Part shown: positions 40,673 to 52,113 of the stretch, one piece after another
Position numbering within the stretch: position 1 is the first letter of the stretch
Layout: each line of letters starts with the position of its first letter
DNA from: Onthophagus taurus
Lineage: Eukaryota; Arthropoda; Insecta; Coleoptera; Scarabaeidae
Assembly: GCF_036711975.1 (NCBI RefSeq)
Contig: NC_091968.1
Coordinates: 15,562,001-15,626,000 of the forward strand
Direction of reading: 5' to 3'
DNA length: 64,000 nt
Program-made: the position numbers and the translations under genes
The notes under the pieces: generated by a model
What the model was told of the DNA's origin: nothing
Seen by the model: the letters and a program-made list of their open reading frames with translations, nothing else
Databases searched by the model: none

Positions 40673-42657
40673 TTGTCATTGGGACCTAAGTTTGGCTTAT
40701 TTCCTGATGCCACTGCTTTGTCTGTTCCTAAGTTGTTGGCAGATGTAGAGTCTATAATTAAAGTTTTGCCTAGTAGTTTACATAACATAAAAAGAGCTCA
40801 AGTTACAAACATTATGACTAATTTTCTTAATGGACACCAACACCTTAACAGTACCCAGTTGTTTTTGAAGAGGAGTTTGATCTCTACAAAAAGGTTTTTG
40901 AGTCTTGAAAGAGAGGACCCGATTCTTATACTCAGAGCAGAGAAAGGACAGGTTACAGTAGCTATGTTTAAATCTGAATATATATCGAAGTCTTTAGACT
41001 TATTTAATGATCAGTCCACGTATTGTGTTTTGGATAGGGAGCCTACTTCAAAGATACAAAATAGAAACAATAAATTTTCAAAAATTTTATTAGAAAAGGA
41101 ATACATTGATAAGAGATTGTATAACAGCCTGAGATGTCATAATGGTGTCATCCCCAAGTATTATGGGTTGCCGAAGATTCACAAGGTGAACTGTCCCTTG
41201 AGACCTATTATATCGTTTGTAGGTTCCCCCACATATCACTTGTCAGAGTTCTTGTCAGGTATTCTGAAACTTTCTTTTAGTGAGAGAACTTCCTACAATA
41301 TCAAGGATGCTTTCTCTTTTGTAGAGAAAATTAGGGATATAAAACTCCCACCTAACTTTATGCTTATCTCACTTGATGTGGTGTCTCTCTTCACCAACAT
41401 ACCCCTCAATTTGGTGAGAGATATATTGTTTCAAAATTGGGACCTAGTAAGTTCTGTCACCCCTATTGATATGGAATTGTTTTTACAATTGATAGTGTTC
41501 CTTTTTGAGTCTTCGGTATTTACTTTCAATGATGTTATTTACAGTCAAAAATTTGGCACTCCAATGGGAAGTCCTTTAAGCCCCATCTTGGCCACAATGG
41601 TGATGGATCATCTTCTCGATCAATGTATCCCTCTGTTGGGTTTTTCTCTTCCTTTTATCTACAAGTACGTGGACGATATAATTTGCGCTGTACCTGTCGA
41701 CCGCATCGACGATGTTATGGGTGTGTTCAATAACTTTGATAGTCATTTACAGTTCACGGTTGAAACTGAATCTAACTCTAGTGTTCCTTTTCTCGATACT
41801 AATGTTATAAGAAATTTAGATCAAACTATTAGTTTAAATTAGTATACTAAGCCAACATATTCGGGGAGATATATTAACTTTCATTCAAACCACCCTCTCA
41901 ATCAGAAACTGAACACTGTGGTTGCTATGGTTAATCGTGTCAGATCCATCTCTGATGTCCGCTTTCTTGAGTCTAACCTAAAAAATCTCCGGGATATATT
42001 CGTCAACAACGGGTATCCGATAAGTCTAGTTAATAGAATTCTTTATCATAATGGTACTTACCATCGTAATATCAGTCAACCTTCTGAAGGTGACGACCAG
42101 CACGACATATCTAGCCTTCCTGACCCCCGGACCCACTTTGTTAAGATTCCCTTAGTCCCCAAGCTGACTGATAAACTTGTTTCAGTTCTGAGGTTTGACT
42201 CGGTTAGGTTTGCTAAATGTAACTCTTTGCCTTTATCCACTTGTTTTTCAAGGACTAAGGATCTGGTTCCTAAAGGTTTACTATCTAATGTTATTTAAAG
42301 ATTCCTTGCAATAATTGCGAAAAAACCTACATAGGCACTACCAGTCAGTATTTTGATGCTAGGATCAAGCAACATAAACGTGATTGTCAATCTAGAGATG
42401 AAAATAAGAGTGCGTTGGTTCATCACCATGTTCTCAGTGGTCACCATTTTAATTTTGAGAATTCTCAGATTGTTGATAAAGAATCAATTTATTCTAAAAG
42501 ATTATTCTTAGAGATGTTTTACATTAATAAAGAGGTTAATTCCTTGAACTTCAGAACTGACACCCAGAACCTTAGTTCTATTTATAGTTACCTTGTTATG
42601 AAGGACTGGGGTAGAAGGGATCAAACATCGATGGAGAGTGATTCTCTCGTTTTCTAG
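40673..42657 (+). pseudogene. Penelope-like reverse transcriptase with GIY-YIG endonuclease
   Basis: The frame opens at SLGPKFGLFPDATALSVPKL just inside the left arm, so the extreme N-terminus is missing. RT motifs: PKYYGLPKIHKVNCPLRPII, FMLISLDVVSLFTNIPL (motif A), FGTPMGSPLSPILATMVMDH (motif B region) and FIYKYVDDIICA (catalytic YVDD, about 41665). An in-frame TAG at 41840 is followed in the same frame by YTKPTYSGRYINFHSNH. A frameshift near 42298 precedes the GIY-YIG part (IPCNNCEKTYIGTTSQYFDA, RIKQHKRD; 42300-42400). The endonuclease nicks target DNA to prime RT. The C-terminus (to 42657) is intact. One nonsense codon and one frameshift disable it. Confidence 0.9.
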
Positions 42658-43179
42658 TTCTTTTTCCTCGGTTTTTGTTTCTTTTTCATATTTTCAATTT
42701 CATTCCCCCTTTTAGCGCCACCTAGTGGTTATTTTTAGTGTATTTGGTGTTTTGCCGTGACGACGGTGGTCAGCCTCGTTTCTTTCCAGTTTTTGTGGTA
42801 TAAAAAACTTACGTGACTTATTGCGTCTTAACTTTTAACGTAAAAATTTTAACGTGTTCTTATTGTATTATTTTTAGTATTATTTGATCTTTAATTCGTC
42901 ACCTTTAGTGAATTATGAGAAGTATAGTTTTAATAAGAGATGTCTAGTGTTCAATTTTTGCGACCGCATGTTTAGCTTTGGTTCAGTTCCATATGCAATC
43001 CATTTTTGTAAGTTGTTGAGATGCATTTTTGTTAATTATTGTAACCTTTGTTGTCTCAATATTGTAGTTACCTCTGAAGAAGGAAAAATAAAATTTCCGA
43101 AAGCTCGGTAAAGATAAAAGGAAGCCTCTTTTCAATTATCTAGCCTTTGTCGTGTTGGTCGTGTATCCCAATAAATTAC
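42002..43179. repeat. Right inverted arm of Penelope-like element 1
   Basis: Covers the C-terminal coding part and 3' untranslated region. It pairs with 39423-40642. Confidence 0.9.
43070..43112 (+). ncRNA. Hammerhead-like core in Penelope-like element 1
   Basis: CTGAAGA (43074-43080), then a stem GGAAA/TTTCC, then GAAA and gctcggta. CTGAAGA fits the CUGANGA box; flanking tacc/ggta could pair. The inverted arm copy (39490-39532, minus) reads CCGAAGA instead. Hammerhead ribozymes are established in Penelope-like elements; I did not identify the cleavage strand. Confidence 0.5.
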
Positions 43180-43196
43180 GTTAGTTTCATTATTAT

Positions 43197-44671
43197 GTTT
43201 ACGGAAGAAAGACCAGACAAACATCAAAAATTGACAATAATAGATTACAGCGAATAAAAATGAAATTGACTAAATACGATTTCGATTTGGTGTATACTCC
43301 AGGCAAAGAAATGCATATCGCGAATTTATTATCAAGGAATTTTGACAGGAATAACCTAGAAAATGACGAGTTTGTAGGCGAGGTAGTACATGCAGTAGTT
43401 ATTAATTTGCAAATGAGTGGAAAAAGGAAACAACAGTTTAGGACAATTTTGTTGGAAGATGATGAACTAATGAAGTTAAAGGATTATTATTACAATGGTT
43501 GCCCGAAAACATTGAAATTAACTAACGACAAGATTAAAGGATACTGGAATTTAAGAAATAATATTTACATGGCAGATGGATTAATGTTTTATAAACACAG
43601 AGTAATAGTACCAAAGAAGTTAAGGTCAGAGATGTTACATATTTTGCATGAAGGACATTTGAGCTGAGAGCTAAAGAAGTAATGTATTGGCCTCAGATGT
43701 ACGAGCAAATAAATGACATGGTACGTAAATGCACAGTATGTGAGAAATATAGAAACTCGAATACACGAGAACCATTATTACCCCATGAATTACCTAAATA
43801 CCCCTACCAAAAAATAGCAATGGATATTTTAAATTTCGCAGGTAAATCTTACCATTGAGTGGTGGATTATTATTCTAAATGGTTAGATATTTTACCATTA
43901 CAATCAAAGACAGCCATAGATGTAATTAAAGAGTTCAAACCTCTCTTTTCGACTCATGGTATCCCAAATGTGGTTATTGCGGATAATATGCCTTTCAGAT
44001 CTTACGAGTTTAGAAAATTTGCGGAGAATTATGATTTCACGATTAGAACAACTAGTCCACATTACAGTAGGTCCAATGGGTTAGCTGAAAGATTTGTGCA
44101 AATAGCCAAGAACATTCTCAGAAAAGGAAATGAATTGTCTTTATTGGACTACCGCACGATACCTCTATCAAAGACTGGCTTGGCACCCTGTCAATTGTTA
44201 ATCAATAGAAGAATAAAAGGTCGGTTACGGATAACTGATAAGTTGTTAACAGAAAAAGTGTCGGATAAGAAAATCTGGAATAAAATGAAGTTCAAACAAG
44301 ACTTATACAAAGAATACCATGACAAAAAATCGAAGAAATTACCATCACTGCAGACAGGCAATGTGATGGCATGTGGTAATGAACGTAGACGGAAATATAA
44401 ACAAGTAATGGGAGCGTGGTGTTATAACAGGAATCGCAGAGACCCTAGATCATATTTAGTGAAAAATGAAAGGTGCAATGTAGTAAGACGTAATCGAACA
44501 CACCTGGCCAAATCTTGTAATAAACCAAACTTTAGAGATAGTGATACTTTTGATCCTAATGTTAGAATAAGTAACGATAGTATGGTTAAGGTTGCAACTC
44601 CCTCACAAAGATGCTTTCTAGGTTTAAGGATTATATTTTGTATTAAATTTATTTTACAAAACAAAGGAAGA
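43197..44671 (+). pseudogene. Gypsy A pol, right part (RNase H end, integrase)
   Basis: It starts with the rejoined YVYGRKTRQ, then MKLTKYDFDLVYTPGKEMHI and ANLLSRNF (43260-43345), the end of RNase H. The integrase zinc region is visible in mixed frames (LRSEMLHILHEGHLS, then CTVCEKYRNSNTREP near 43735). The catalytic core follows: AMDILNFAG then VDYYSKWLDILPLQ (first Asp), VVIADNMPFRSYEFRKF (second Asp), HYSRSNGLAERFVQIAKNIL (Glu, about 44085). The C-terminal part reads to 44671 in one frame (KFKQDLYKEYHDKKSKKLPS). A purine-rich acaaaggaagatg precedes the LTR at 44672. Frameshifts at about 43665 and stops near 43857 disable it. Confidence 0.85.
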
Positions 44672-44760
44672 TGTTGCATATTAGGTTGGAAATACCAACC
44701 AGTGTAAATATATTGTCAAATATAAATCAATTGTAACGATAATAATAACAATAATAACGA
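44672..44760 (+). repeat. Partial right LTR of Gypsy A
   Basis: TGTTGCATATTAGGTTGG and accaaccagtgtaaa match the left LTR start (25748) with one change. After about 40 bases the match is lost, and a fold-back element begins at 44761. The right LTR is therefore incomplete and the outer target duplication cannot be read. Confidence 0.75.
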
Positions 44761-45492
44761 AGATACAGATGGGTAAAGTTAATATTTTATTTTCGTTTTT
44801 CTTTAATAATTTCCCTTTTGCTTAAATTATGAACTTGAAAATAAGAACATTAACATTTTTTGAGACGATAAATAATAATTTGGTAATAGTTTTGATATAT
44901 CTTTCAGATGGCGCTGCCTACCCTAAAAAAACTCCCTTAAAGCAGTCATATCTTTTTCATCTTTAAAATTTTTACAACTCACACAACTTAAAATAGTTTC
45001 TCAGACTGTTTTACATAAATTTGGTATACTTACCAATCTTCTCTAACGTTCTCCGTTTCCAAGATAATCACTGTTTAAGGGCACATTGCAAAATTTAACT
45101 ATGCTCAGTAAACATTAGTTGGAGTTGAAAATGATTTTATTTGGCCAAACACTAGACTAACACTGTCAATGGAGGAAATTGACTTGGATCTTAGTCCAAT
45201 TGTTAATAATCACGAAGAAACAAACTGTTAAAGTTAATGCTTTATTTTCGTTTTTCTTGCCAGTCAACTGTCAATTGTGTCAAACTGTTTCAAGTTGTGT
45301 GAGTTGTGAAAATTTTAACGATGAAAAGATATGACTACTTTAAGGGAGTTTTTTAAGGCAAAACTAATACCAAATTATTATGTATCGTCTTAAAAAATGC
45401 TAATGTACCAATTTTCATGTGCATAACGTAAGAAAAAACGAAATTATTAAAGAAAAACGAAAATAAAGTATTAACTTTAACCATCTGTATCT
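44761..45492. mobile_element. Fold-back element with long inverted arms
   Basis: Starts agatacagatgg and ends with its inverse ccatctgtatct. Arms of 200-300 bp pair imperfectly (for example ttattttcgtttttctttaa at 44795 and its inverse near 45450; aaaaaactcccttaaag near 44925 and ctttaagggagtttttt near 45340). No coding capacity and no clear duplication. Confidence 0.75.
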
Positions 45493-45780
45493 ATTAACAA
45501 TTGGACTAACATAAATTGGGTTAAATCGTAATAATTTAATGTAAGGAATTCACTGTTGCTCTGTGCCCCATTAGTAACGGACTATCCTGTATATACAAAA
45601 ATAAGTGAACTACTTCTAAAACTGTAAGGAAACCGTACCTATAAGTTTAATTAAGGTGAAAGGTTTAATTATTGCGTTTATAAATAAATTAAAACTTTAT
45701 AAAAATAATATTAACAGACATGATTTTACTTTATTTCGCTACTTAAATAAAATAATTGTTCAGGAAGAAAGTATAGAAGT
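45493..45780. other. Unassigned spacer
   Basis: AT-rich; nothing assignable. Confidence 0.35.
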
Positions 45781-46159
45781 TTCATTCATATTCCCGATTG
45801 GGTAATTAATCCATTTACCGCTGTCTCTGCTGTAGTACTGTCGAGTATTCAAGAAACATTAATAGATTTGCAGGCAAATCTTGAGGCAAAAATCTCTTGA
45901 ACAAAATAGCTTGAAAGAATTTTGGATAAAAAACAGTAAGACCTTTCAGCCGATATGGAAAGATGTTAAAGTTTTAATTATGGCAGTTCCAGCGTCATAT
46001 TTACTAGAGAAAGGATTTAGCGCTGTATCGCAAATGCTAACAAAGCAAAGAAATCTTTTAAAAATCTGCGAAAATGGTGACTTAAGGCTCTTACTCACTA
46101 AGTTAGAACCTAATATTACTAACTTATGTAAAAATCATCAACCTCAAGGTTCTCATTAA
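45781..46159 (+). pseudogene. hAT remnant D, C-terminal dimerisation fragment
   Basis: IPDWVINPFTAVSAVVLSSI, ETLIDLQANLEAK, a frameshift near 45895, then FWIKNSKTFQPIWKDVKVLI and MAVPASYLLEKGFSAVSQML, TKQRNLLKICENGDLRLLL and KNHQPQGSH end the gene at 46159. This is the hAT C-terminal dimerisation region of the ZBED5/SCAND3-like group. The partner fragment with the DDE Asp lies at 25548-25747. Confidence 0.85.
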
Positions 46160-47339
46160 AACTTTCAATATAATTCAGGTATTCTTTTTTATATTTTTAT
46201 GGTAAGAATAAAAAAAATTTTTTGTAGTTAATAGTTCCTTTTTTAATAGTAGTTCTTAATATACAGGAGGGTGTATCTAAATTGATGCGAAATATTTTAA
46301 TTTCTAAGTCTGCTAATTCGGGACGGGTGAATTACTCTAAAGTTGACTAGTGTTTCATTCAAAAAGTCTTTATTCAAGTTGCGTCAAGCTTTCAAGCCAA
46401 AATGGGCTCATTCTCAAGACTAAAAACAATGAAAAACAAGCGTTACAAATTAATTTTGAGGTTAATTCTTATTTAAAACATCTTACCAAATAAGAACGTG
46501 ACTAAATTCCTAATTTATAAAATAATTTTTTTGAATCCAAACTTCCGCAAAAAAGTCAATCATGTAGCTAATTTAATGCAATGAACCAAATAACAACGTG
46601 TTAAAACTTATAATTTAAACAGAAAATGGCAAGAATAAAGCGTGTGAATTATACTACGTGATAAATTTTAAAACTGGTAAAAAAAACCTTTGGTTTGAGT
46701 TTGGTTGAATTAAATTTAAAATTTTCAGTTTAGGCAACTTCATGCGCATTTTTGTAAATGTGGTTGCATACCTTGTTTTGTAATAGTTTTAGAATTTGGA
46801 ACCAGTTTTATCGGGTCATATTCTGAGAATGTGCTCGAAGCAGCAACACATATTTGAAACCGAACTCCGTACCTACTCTTTATTTGCCAACAAAAGGTAT
46901 ACATTACATTAGACACCTATCGGTTGCTTGTTAATTAAAAGTAATATTATGTAGGTATTTAAATCAGTAAATTTATTTTTTTTGATGCTGATATTGTTTC
47001 TAATGCTGTAAAGCAATCATTATTGTTTCATGATTATATACGCCAACCATATGAAGATGAAATGGAATGACATTCAACCGATACAACCCAGGATCTATAT
47101 ATGTGGATATATCTAAACCATCCACATTAAACGATACTTCCCTAAGAGGTTTGTACTATACACTTATAACCATATTGAGCTTTAACAACTTATCGTAACC
47201 TAATATATTTTTTATTATCCCCATAAAGGGGTCATTTTTAGTTTGATGAAAGTTATAATAATATGCTATAAATTATAAACGGTGTTGCATTTGAGGGGCA
47301 AGTATGTGTTATTGATATGCCTTCGATAATACCCAAATC
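46160..47339. other. 1.2 kb without genes; one Penelope-type motif
   Basis: AT-rich non-coding sequence. On the minus strand at 46377-46416, cttgaga, a stem GAGCC/GGCTT, and gaaagcttgac resemble a degraded version of the hammerhead-like motif seen in the Penelope-like elements. Otherwise nothing recognised. Confidence 0.4.
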
Positions 47340-49040
47340 GACAGAGACCTTTTCATTGAGATAATAACCTTCCTCTTTGAATCTTCTATTTTTTCCTTTG
47401 ATGGAAAGATGGATTATTTGTTGGATCAATTGATCCCTTCACTTGATTTTACTTTTCCTTTCATTTTTAAGTATGTTGATGATATCATTTGCTCAGTTCC
47501 TTTCGATTCCGTTGACACTGTCCTCAGAGTTTTCAATAGCTTTGATCAGCACCTTCAGTTCACTGTGGAGACAGAGGTTGGTTCATCAGTCCCCTTTCTT
47601 GATACCAGGGTTATACGTGAACCCAACCAAAACATGATTTTGAATTGGTACACTAAACCCACTTACTCTGGGAGATACATTAACTACCATTCCAACCATC
47701 CTATTAATCAAAAAATCAATGTTGTCAAGCTGATCTCTAATGAACGGTTCCTCAAAGAAAACCTAAAAAGGCTTCATAATATTTTCTCAAACACCGGTTA
47801 TCGCCATGGTCTCTTGCTTGGTATATTCAACCATAACAATAATTTTCATTCATCTACTGTTAATCTCAATAAAGCAGACAAATCTAACGGTTCTCAAGAG
47901 AACCTCCCAAGTGTTCTTAATTTTAGATATGTAAAGATCCCCTTCGTTCCTAACTTAACACCTCAGTTGATGTTTGTTCTGAATACTGACTATAAAATTT
48001 GCAAAATTCAACCTCTTTCTTGTTTTTCTCTAAAACTAAGGATCCTGTTCGCCTTCTAGCCCAGTCTCACGTAATTTACAGAATACTTTGTAATAATTGC
48101 AATGGTGCATATATCGGTACCACTATACAGTATCTTTCGAATAGAATTAACCAACATAAAAGGGATTACGTAGCTGGAAATTAGAGAAAAAGTGCGTTAG
48201 TGGCCATCATGTTAATGAGGGTAATCATTTCGATTTTAACAATAGTATTATCATAGATAAGGAACAGGTTTATCAAAAAAGGTTATTTTTGGAGATGGTC
48301 TATATTAACAAAGAAATAAAATCCGTTAACTTTAGAACTGATATCGATAATTTAAGCTCAATTTATAGTTACCTTCTATCAAATAATTGGCAGTCTCAAG
48401 ATAAATCCAATGTTAATGAAACATCTCTTCTTTTCTAAAGATATATTACTGTTTAAAAGGAGATAATATTTTTATCGATTTAACGTAAGTTTTGAAAAAA
48501 TTTATTTAACACACATGTTAACTATATTTTAACATTCTTAATATTTTGTTTTTTTTTTAATTTTTGTGTTTTGTATTTTTGAAAATTGTTGTGCGGCGCC
48601 GGCACCTCTGTTGGGTGACTGGTGTAAATGTTCAAATCATGTTTTTGCGAGTTCTGGTTCTCAACGTTTTACTTAGTTGTAACGTTTAACTTCTTCAAAG
48701 TCATAGCATTTTGGTTTATAAAGATTTTAACGTTTTCTGTTTTACTTTGGAGTTAGAGATTAAGTTAATGTTGGTTCATTGTTAAATAAATCCGTTTTTG
48801 ACGCTTTTAAAGGTGATTGAATGCATCTGTTGCTTGAGGTGATTAAATCGGTTTCCATTTGTAAGTAGATTAGTTTATTTTTAGATCAATTACTGATTAC
48901 TTACTTATTGTTCATTGTTTTGTTTTCTTTTGTTCAGTAACCCTGATGAAGGAATCAAAAAGATTTCGAAAGCTTGGTATAGAAAAAATGAGGCTGTTTT
49001 GTTGAAATCCTTGAAAAATTGGTCGCGTTTCCTAAGATTA
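47340..49040 (+). pseudogene. Penelope-like element 2, RT core deleted, GIY-YIG
   Basis: Coding begins FIEIITFLFESSIFSFDGK at about 47356 and jumps to MDYLLDQLIPSLDFTFPFIF and KYVDDIICSVP (catalytic YVDD, about 47470). The region between, which in element 1 carries FGTPMGSPLSP, has been deleted. WYTKPTYSGRYINYHSNH follows and stays open to 48059. A frameshift leads to the GIY-YIG domain (SHVIYRILCNNCNGAYIGTT, RINQHKRDYVAGN, stop at 48184). The C-terminus continues in broken frames to about 48440. The 3' region to about 49040 holds a hammerhead-like motif. It is diverged from element 1 but collinear with it. Confidence 0.85.
48938..48981 (+). ncRNA. Hammerhead-like core in Penelope-like element 2
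   Basis: CTGATGA (48943-48949), then stem GGAATC/GATTTC with loop AAAAA, then GAAA and gcttggtatag. The conserved boxes of a hammerhead are all present; the cleavage strand is not assigned. Confidence 0.5.
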
Positions 49041-49387
49041 TTTTTCCTAGTTCCTAACGTGTAGCGATTGTCCGCTTCAATTAAGTTATTGATATGGTTC
49101 TTATAAAATCATTTTATTTCTATTATTTTTGTATTATTTATTACTCTTTATTATACATATAACTCCTTCAAAATTTAGAGAAGAGTTTTAAGGATTTATA
49201 TGTACATGCTTGTAGATTTTAATTAAAGAATTAATCCTGGAATTACACTTTTTTAGCACCTGTATCAGGATTATTGGCAGCCATTGGTGTTCAAAAATCA
49301 AAATAATTGTCACCAAAGACTAAACACCTATACAAAACAAGCACATATCTCAAGAAGAAAGTTTCCATATAGCAACAACGCAGTCGT
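49041..49387. other. Spacer before P-like element C
   Basis: No coding signal; probably leader or 5' region of the P-like gene. Confidence 0.35.
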
Positions 49388-51227
49388 ATGTCAAAACAAA
49401 GGTTGGAAAGCGCAAGAACGGAGTTTGAAGTTAAAAGCACTGGCTTGAGAAAGGAAACAATTGATTTTTGTTTAGCACAATTAACTGCTAAATCAAAGAA
49501 ACCTCGCGGACGACGGTATTCTTACGAAGAAAAATTAATGTGCCTTGCACTCTACAAACATTCTGGAACATCCTATAAATTTTTATCGAAAATGTTTAAT
49601 TTACCATCAAGACGTAACCATTATGCAGTTACTTTCGTAGTTTATTTGAGAATTTAAAAAAGGTCACAGCAAAATTGAATTCTTTACAACGTCATTGCGT
49701 TCTCATGTTTGATCAGCGGAACAACGAAGAAATATAAATAAACAGTAGCTTACTATTTCTGCAAGGGAACAACTAAACAAGTTGATTGACTAAACAAGCT
49801 TATTTCTATCTTAGGCAATTATATCCTCATAGAACTTATTTGTCATATAATATCAAAAAACAATTATGTGATGCTTACGTCTTCGTTACATCTTTGATAT
49901 CATGAAGTATGACCGAGTATCGCTAGGCTGAAGGATATGAACTGGTTAATAATGAGTTCTAGACGTGAAGTGCTTACTTTGCAATTTGTTTCACAAAATA
50001 ATCACGACACGGATCCCACGATACCTCTATGACAAAATTACATTTAAGTCAAATGACGGAAGATATCCAACCAGGTTTTGTTTTTACAAATCGCACTGTA
50101 ATAGAAGGTAAGAGTTAATAGAAAATTATCACATAACATGCTATATTGTATTATTTTTTTAATTGTTCTAGGTTTGGTTCAAGAAGCCCGTGCATATTAT
50201 TTAAAAAATAATTTAACAACAAAAAGAAGGTTGATTGTTCAAAGTAAAGAGAACATTCCTCTGTATGACATGCCCCACATTTTAAAAGGGCTTAGAAACA
50301 ATCTATTAAAAAAAAATTTAGTACGGCAAAAAGATCGTGAAATAATTGTTGGCCAAATGGGAAGATCTGGAGAAAGCATATGAAATCGATTGTGGTAGTG
50401 GCGATTAATGCCAAAAATCACCGATTTTCATGTAAGAAGGAATAAAATTAAAAAAATGAAAGTGACATGTGCGGCCAAATTTTCAGATATCGCGGCTGTA
50501 GTATTTTACATGGGCAAAACAAGTATGTATAAGAAATAAAAACCAAATTTTGTATGTAAATACTCAATGGGCTTTCATAGTAAATATTGATTTTTTAGGC
50601 GCTACTGATATTAACGAGGGTATAAAAAACACGTTGCCCAGGAAACAGCCACAGCATTCAAATTTTTTGACCAGTTGTTTGATAACGTTAATGGGGGAAG
50701 CTATAGGCCAACTCTTTCACACCACTTTTTGGAAGGATGCAAAAGGTAATTATAACGCATTAATGTATGAAACAAACTAATTGTAAGATGAATATTATAA
50801 AATAAAATGTTATGTAATATAATTTAAATGAAAGTTATAAAAAATTTGGAAATATGCAACGGTGAAAAATCCAAGTTTTAATCAAAGTTTATGTTTTTTT
50901 TTGTTTTAGAGAAAATAAAGAACATGTTTTTTCAACAGGAAGGAACTGGTGAACAAGTTATCCACACCAAGTTTAAAAAACTTTATTTTAAATTTGGAGG
51001 GATTCATTGACTTGAGCCAACTATTATTTTCTCATGGGGCGTCTTATTATTTTCCACGATGCCTCAACCAAGACCCTCTGGAAAAGGGTCAGGTGCGTCA
51101 GCATAGAGGTCGAAACACAAATCCCACGCCGAAACAGTTCACGGAAACGTTTAAACGATTATTAATAAGAAAAATAGTTAGCACCCATTCAGTGGGTGCT
51201 AACTGTGGGGAAGATTTTGATTTCTAA
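49388..51227 (+). pseudogene. P-element/THAP9-like transposase C, multi-exon, decayed
   Basis: The longest P-like copy. 49388-49657 encodes LRKETIDFCLAQLTAKSKKP, GRRYSYEEKLMCLALYKHSG and LSKMFNLPSRR, an early helix-rich region. An exon ends VIEG before gtaagag at 50105; the next starts after attgttctag at 50171 (LVQEARAYYLKNNLTTKRRL, LYDMPHILKGLRNNLLKKNL). Another begins after ttttttag near 50599 (ATDINEGIKNTLP). 50949-51227 is the C-terminal region: NLEGFIDLSQLLF, CLNQDPLEKGQVRQHRG, NTNPTPKQFTETFKRLLIRK, ending GANCGEDFDF. P-type transposases cut DNA using GTP as cofactor. A THAP DNA-binding domain and clear termini are not seen; stops and frameshifts interrupt several exons. Confidence 0.78.
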
Positions 51228-51293
51228 CCATTCCGAAAGATATCACTTTATTTAACAGAAAAAAAGAGATTCTCCCCTTAAACTATTGAACGT

Positions 51294-51773
51294 CCCGGAT
51301 CTGAAAATGATGAGTTTTTGTCTCCCTCTCTATCACCAATATTACCACCAACTCCAACATCCCTTGCATCTATATCTTCAGCACCACAACATTCTCTGTC
51401 GGAAGTCAGCAAGCAGCCTGATAATCCTGAAGTAGAACTGCCTGAAATTCTTCCGACTGCTAGAAAACAATGTAGTAAAGAAAGAAAATCCTGTACATCT
51501 GAAAACGATGTCGATAAAGCAGTGGCAGAATATTACGCTGCGAAAAAAAAATCACTTGGATCTAAAGACGAAAGGAAAGAGGCACTTTTAAACTTTTTCA
51601 ACAGCATTGTGCCCGACATCTTGCCACTGACTGATGCTCAAATAAGAGTGTTCAAGCGAAAAACTCTCCTTTTAATTGATGAGATAATAAGTAATAATAC
51701 CATGTTAGATAATGTTTGCACATTAGTCACTCTTCTATTCCTCAAAGATTTCCATCAGAAACAACGTCGCTAA
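51294..51773 (+). CDS. BESS-domain exon (MADF-BESS protein), partial
   Basis: The frame starts without its own ATG in a Ser/Pro-rich stretch (SPSLSPILPPTPTSLASISS), then a Lys-rich linker and a BESS-like motif, ALLNFFNSIVPDILPL then QIRVFKRKTLLLIDEI (about residues 95-130). BESS mediates protein-protein contacts in MADF transcription-factor-like proteins and in Harbinger partner proteins. An upstream MADF exon was not found, so this is probably the last exon of a Harbinger-type partner gene. It could instead be a host MADF gene end; nothing nearby decides. Confidence 0.55.
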   Translation, partial: PGSENDEFLSPSLSPILPPTPTSLASISSAPQHSLSEVSKQPDNPEVELPEILPTARKQCSKERKSCTSENDVDKAVAEYYAAKKKSLGSKDERKEALLNFFNSIVPDILPLTDAQIRVFKRKTLLLIDEIISNNTMLDNVCTLVTLLFLKDFHQKQRR

Positions 51774-52113
51774 CTGGTAGCTTCCTTTCAACATTCGATC
51801 CCACTCGTCCAAGTAAAAAATATAATCCTCCTTTAACTGCTGAACCTCAACTAGAAACGAACGCTTTTCAGTACCGTCAATTATAATCCTAATAGAGATG
51901 TACATATTAGGTATATTTATTTTTTGAAAGTTTTTTATATAAAATCTACATTATATAACAAAGCTTGTTTTGATCTCTGAAATAAATAAGACTGTTTTGA
52001 GGAAACAGCATTTTATTTACCTTTGTAGCCGCTACGATCACGTCATCGATCGATGACGGTGACCACATGTTCGGACGAGTCCATGAAGAACAGAACAGAA
52101 GTAGTTGGACCGT
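51774..52113. other. Unassigned stretch
   Basis: 340 bp, no recognised feature. Confidence 0.35.

Larger units (their letters stand above)
39383..43182 (+). mobile_element. Penelope-like element 1 with 1.2-kb inverted arms, 14-bp duplication
   Basis: 3800 bp inserted in the Gypsy RNase H region. The direct repeat AGTTTCATTATTAT flanks it at 39369-39382 and 43183-43196, and removing it rejoins the Gypsy frame (KSFHYYVYGRK). The 5' third (39423-40642) is an inverted copy of the 3' third (42002-43179), so the element is RT gene plus a giant inverted repeat. Such 5' inverted fragments are known for Penelope-like retroelements, which use target-primed reverse transcription. Confidence 0.93.

Noticed and set aside
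43074-43110. A fully defined, active hammerhead ribozyme
   Set aside because: Only the core boxes and stem II were identified; stems I/III and the cleavage site could not be assigned by eye.
44422-44679. Minus-strand open frame of 85 codons
   Set aside because: Shadow of the Gypsy integrase C-terminal coding region.
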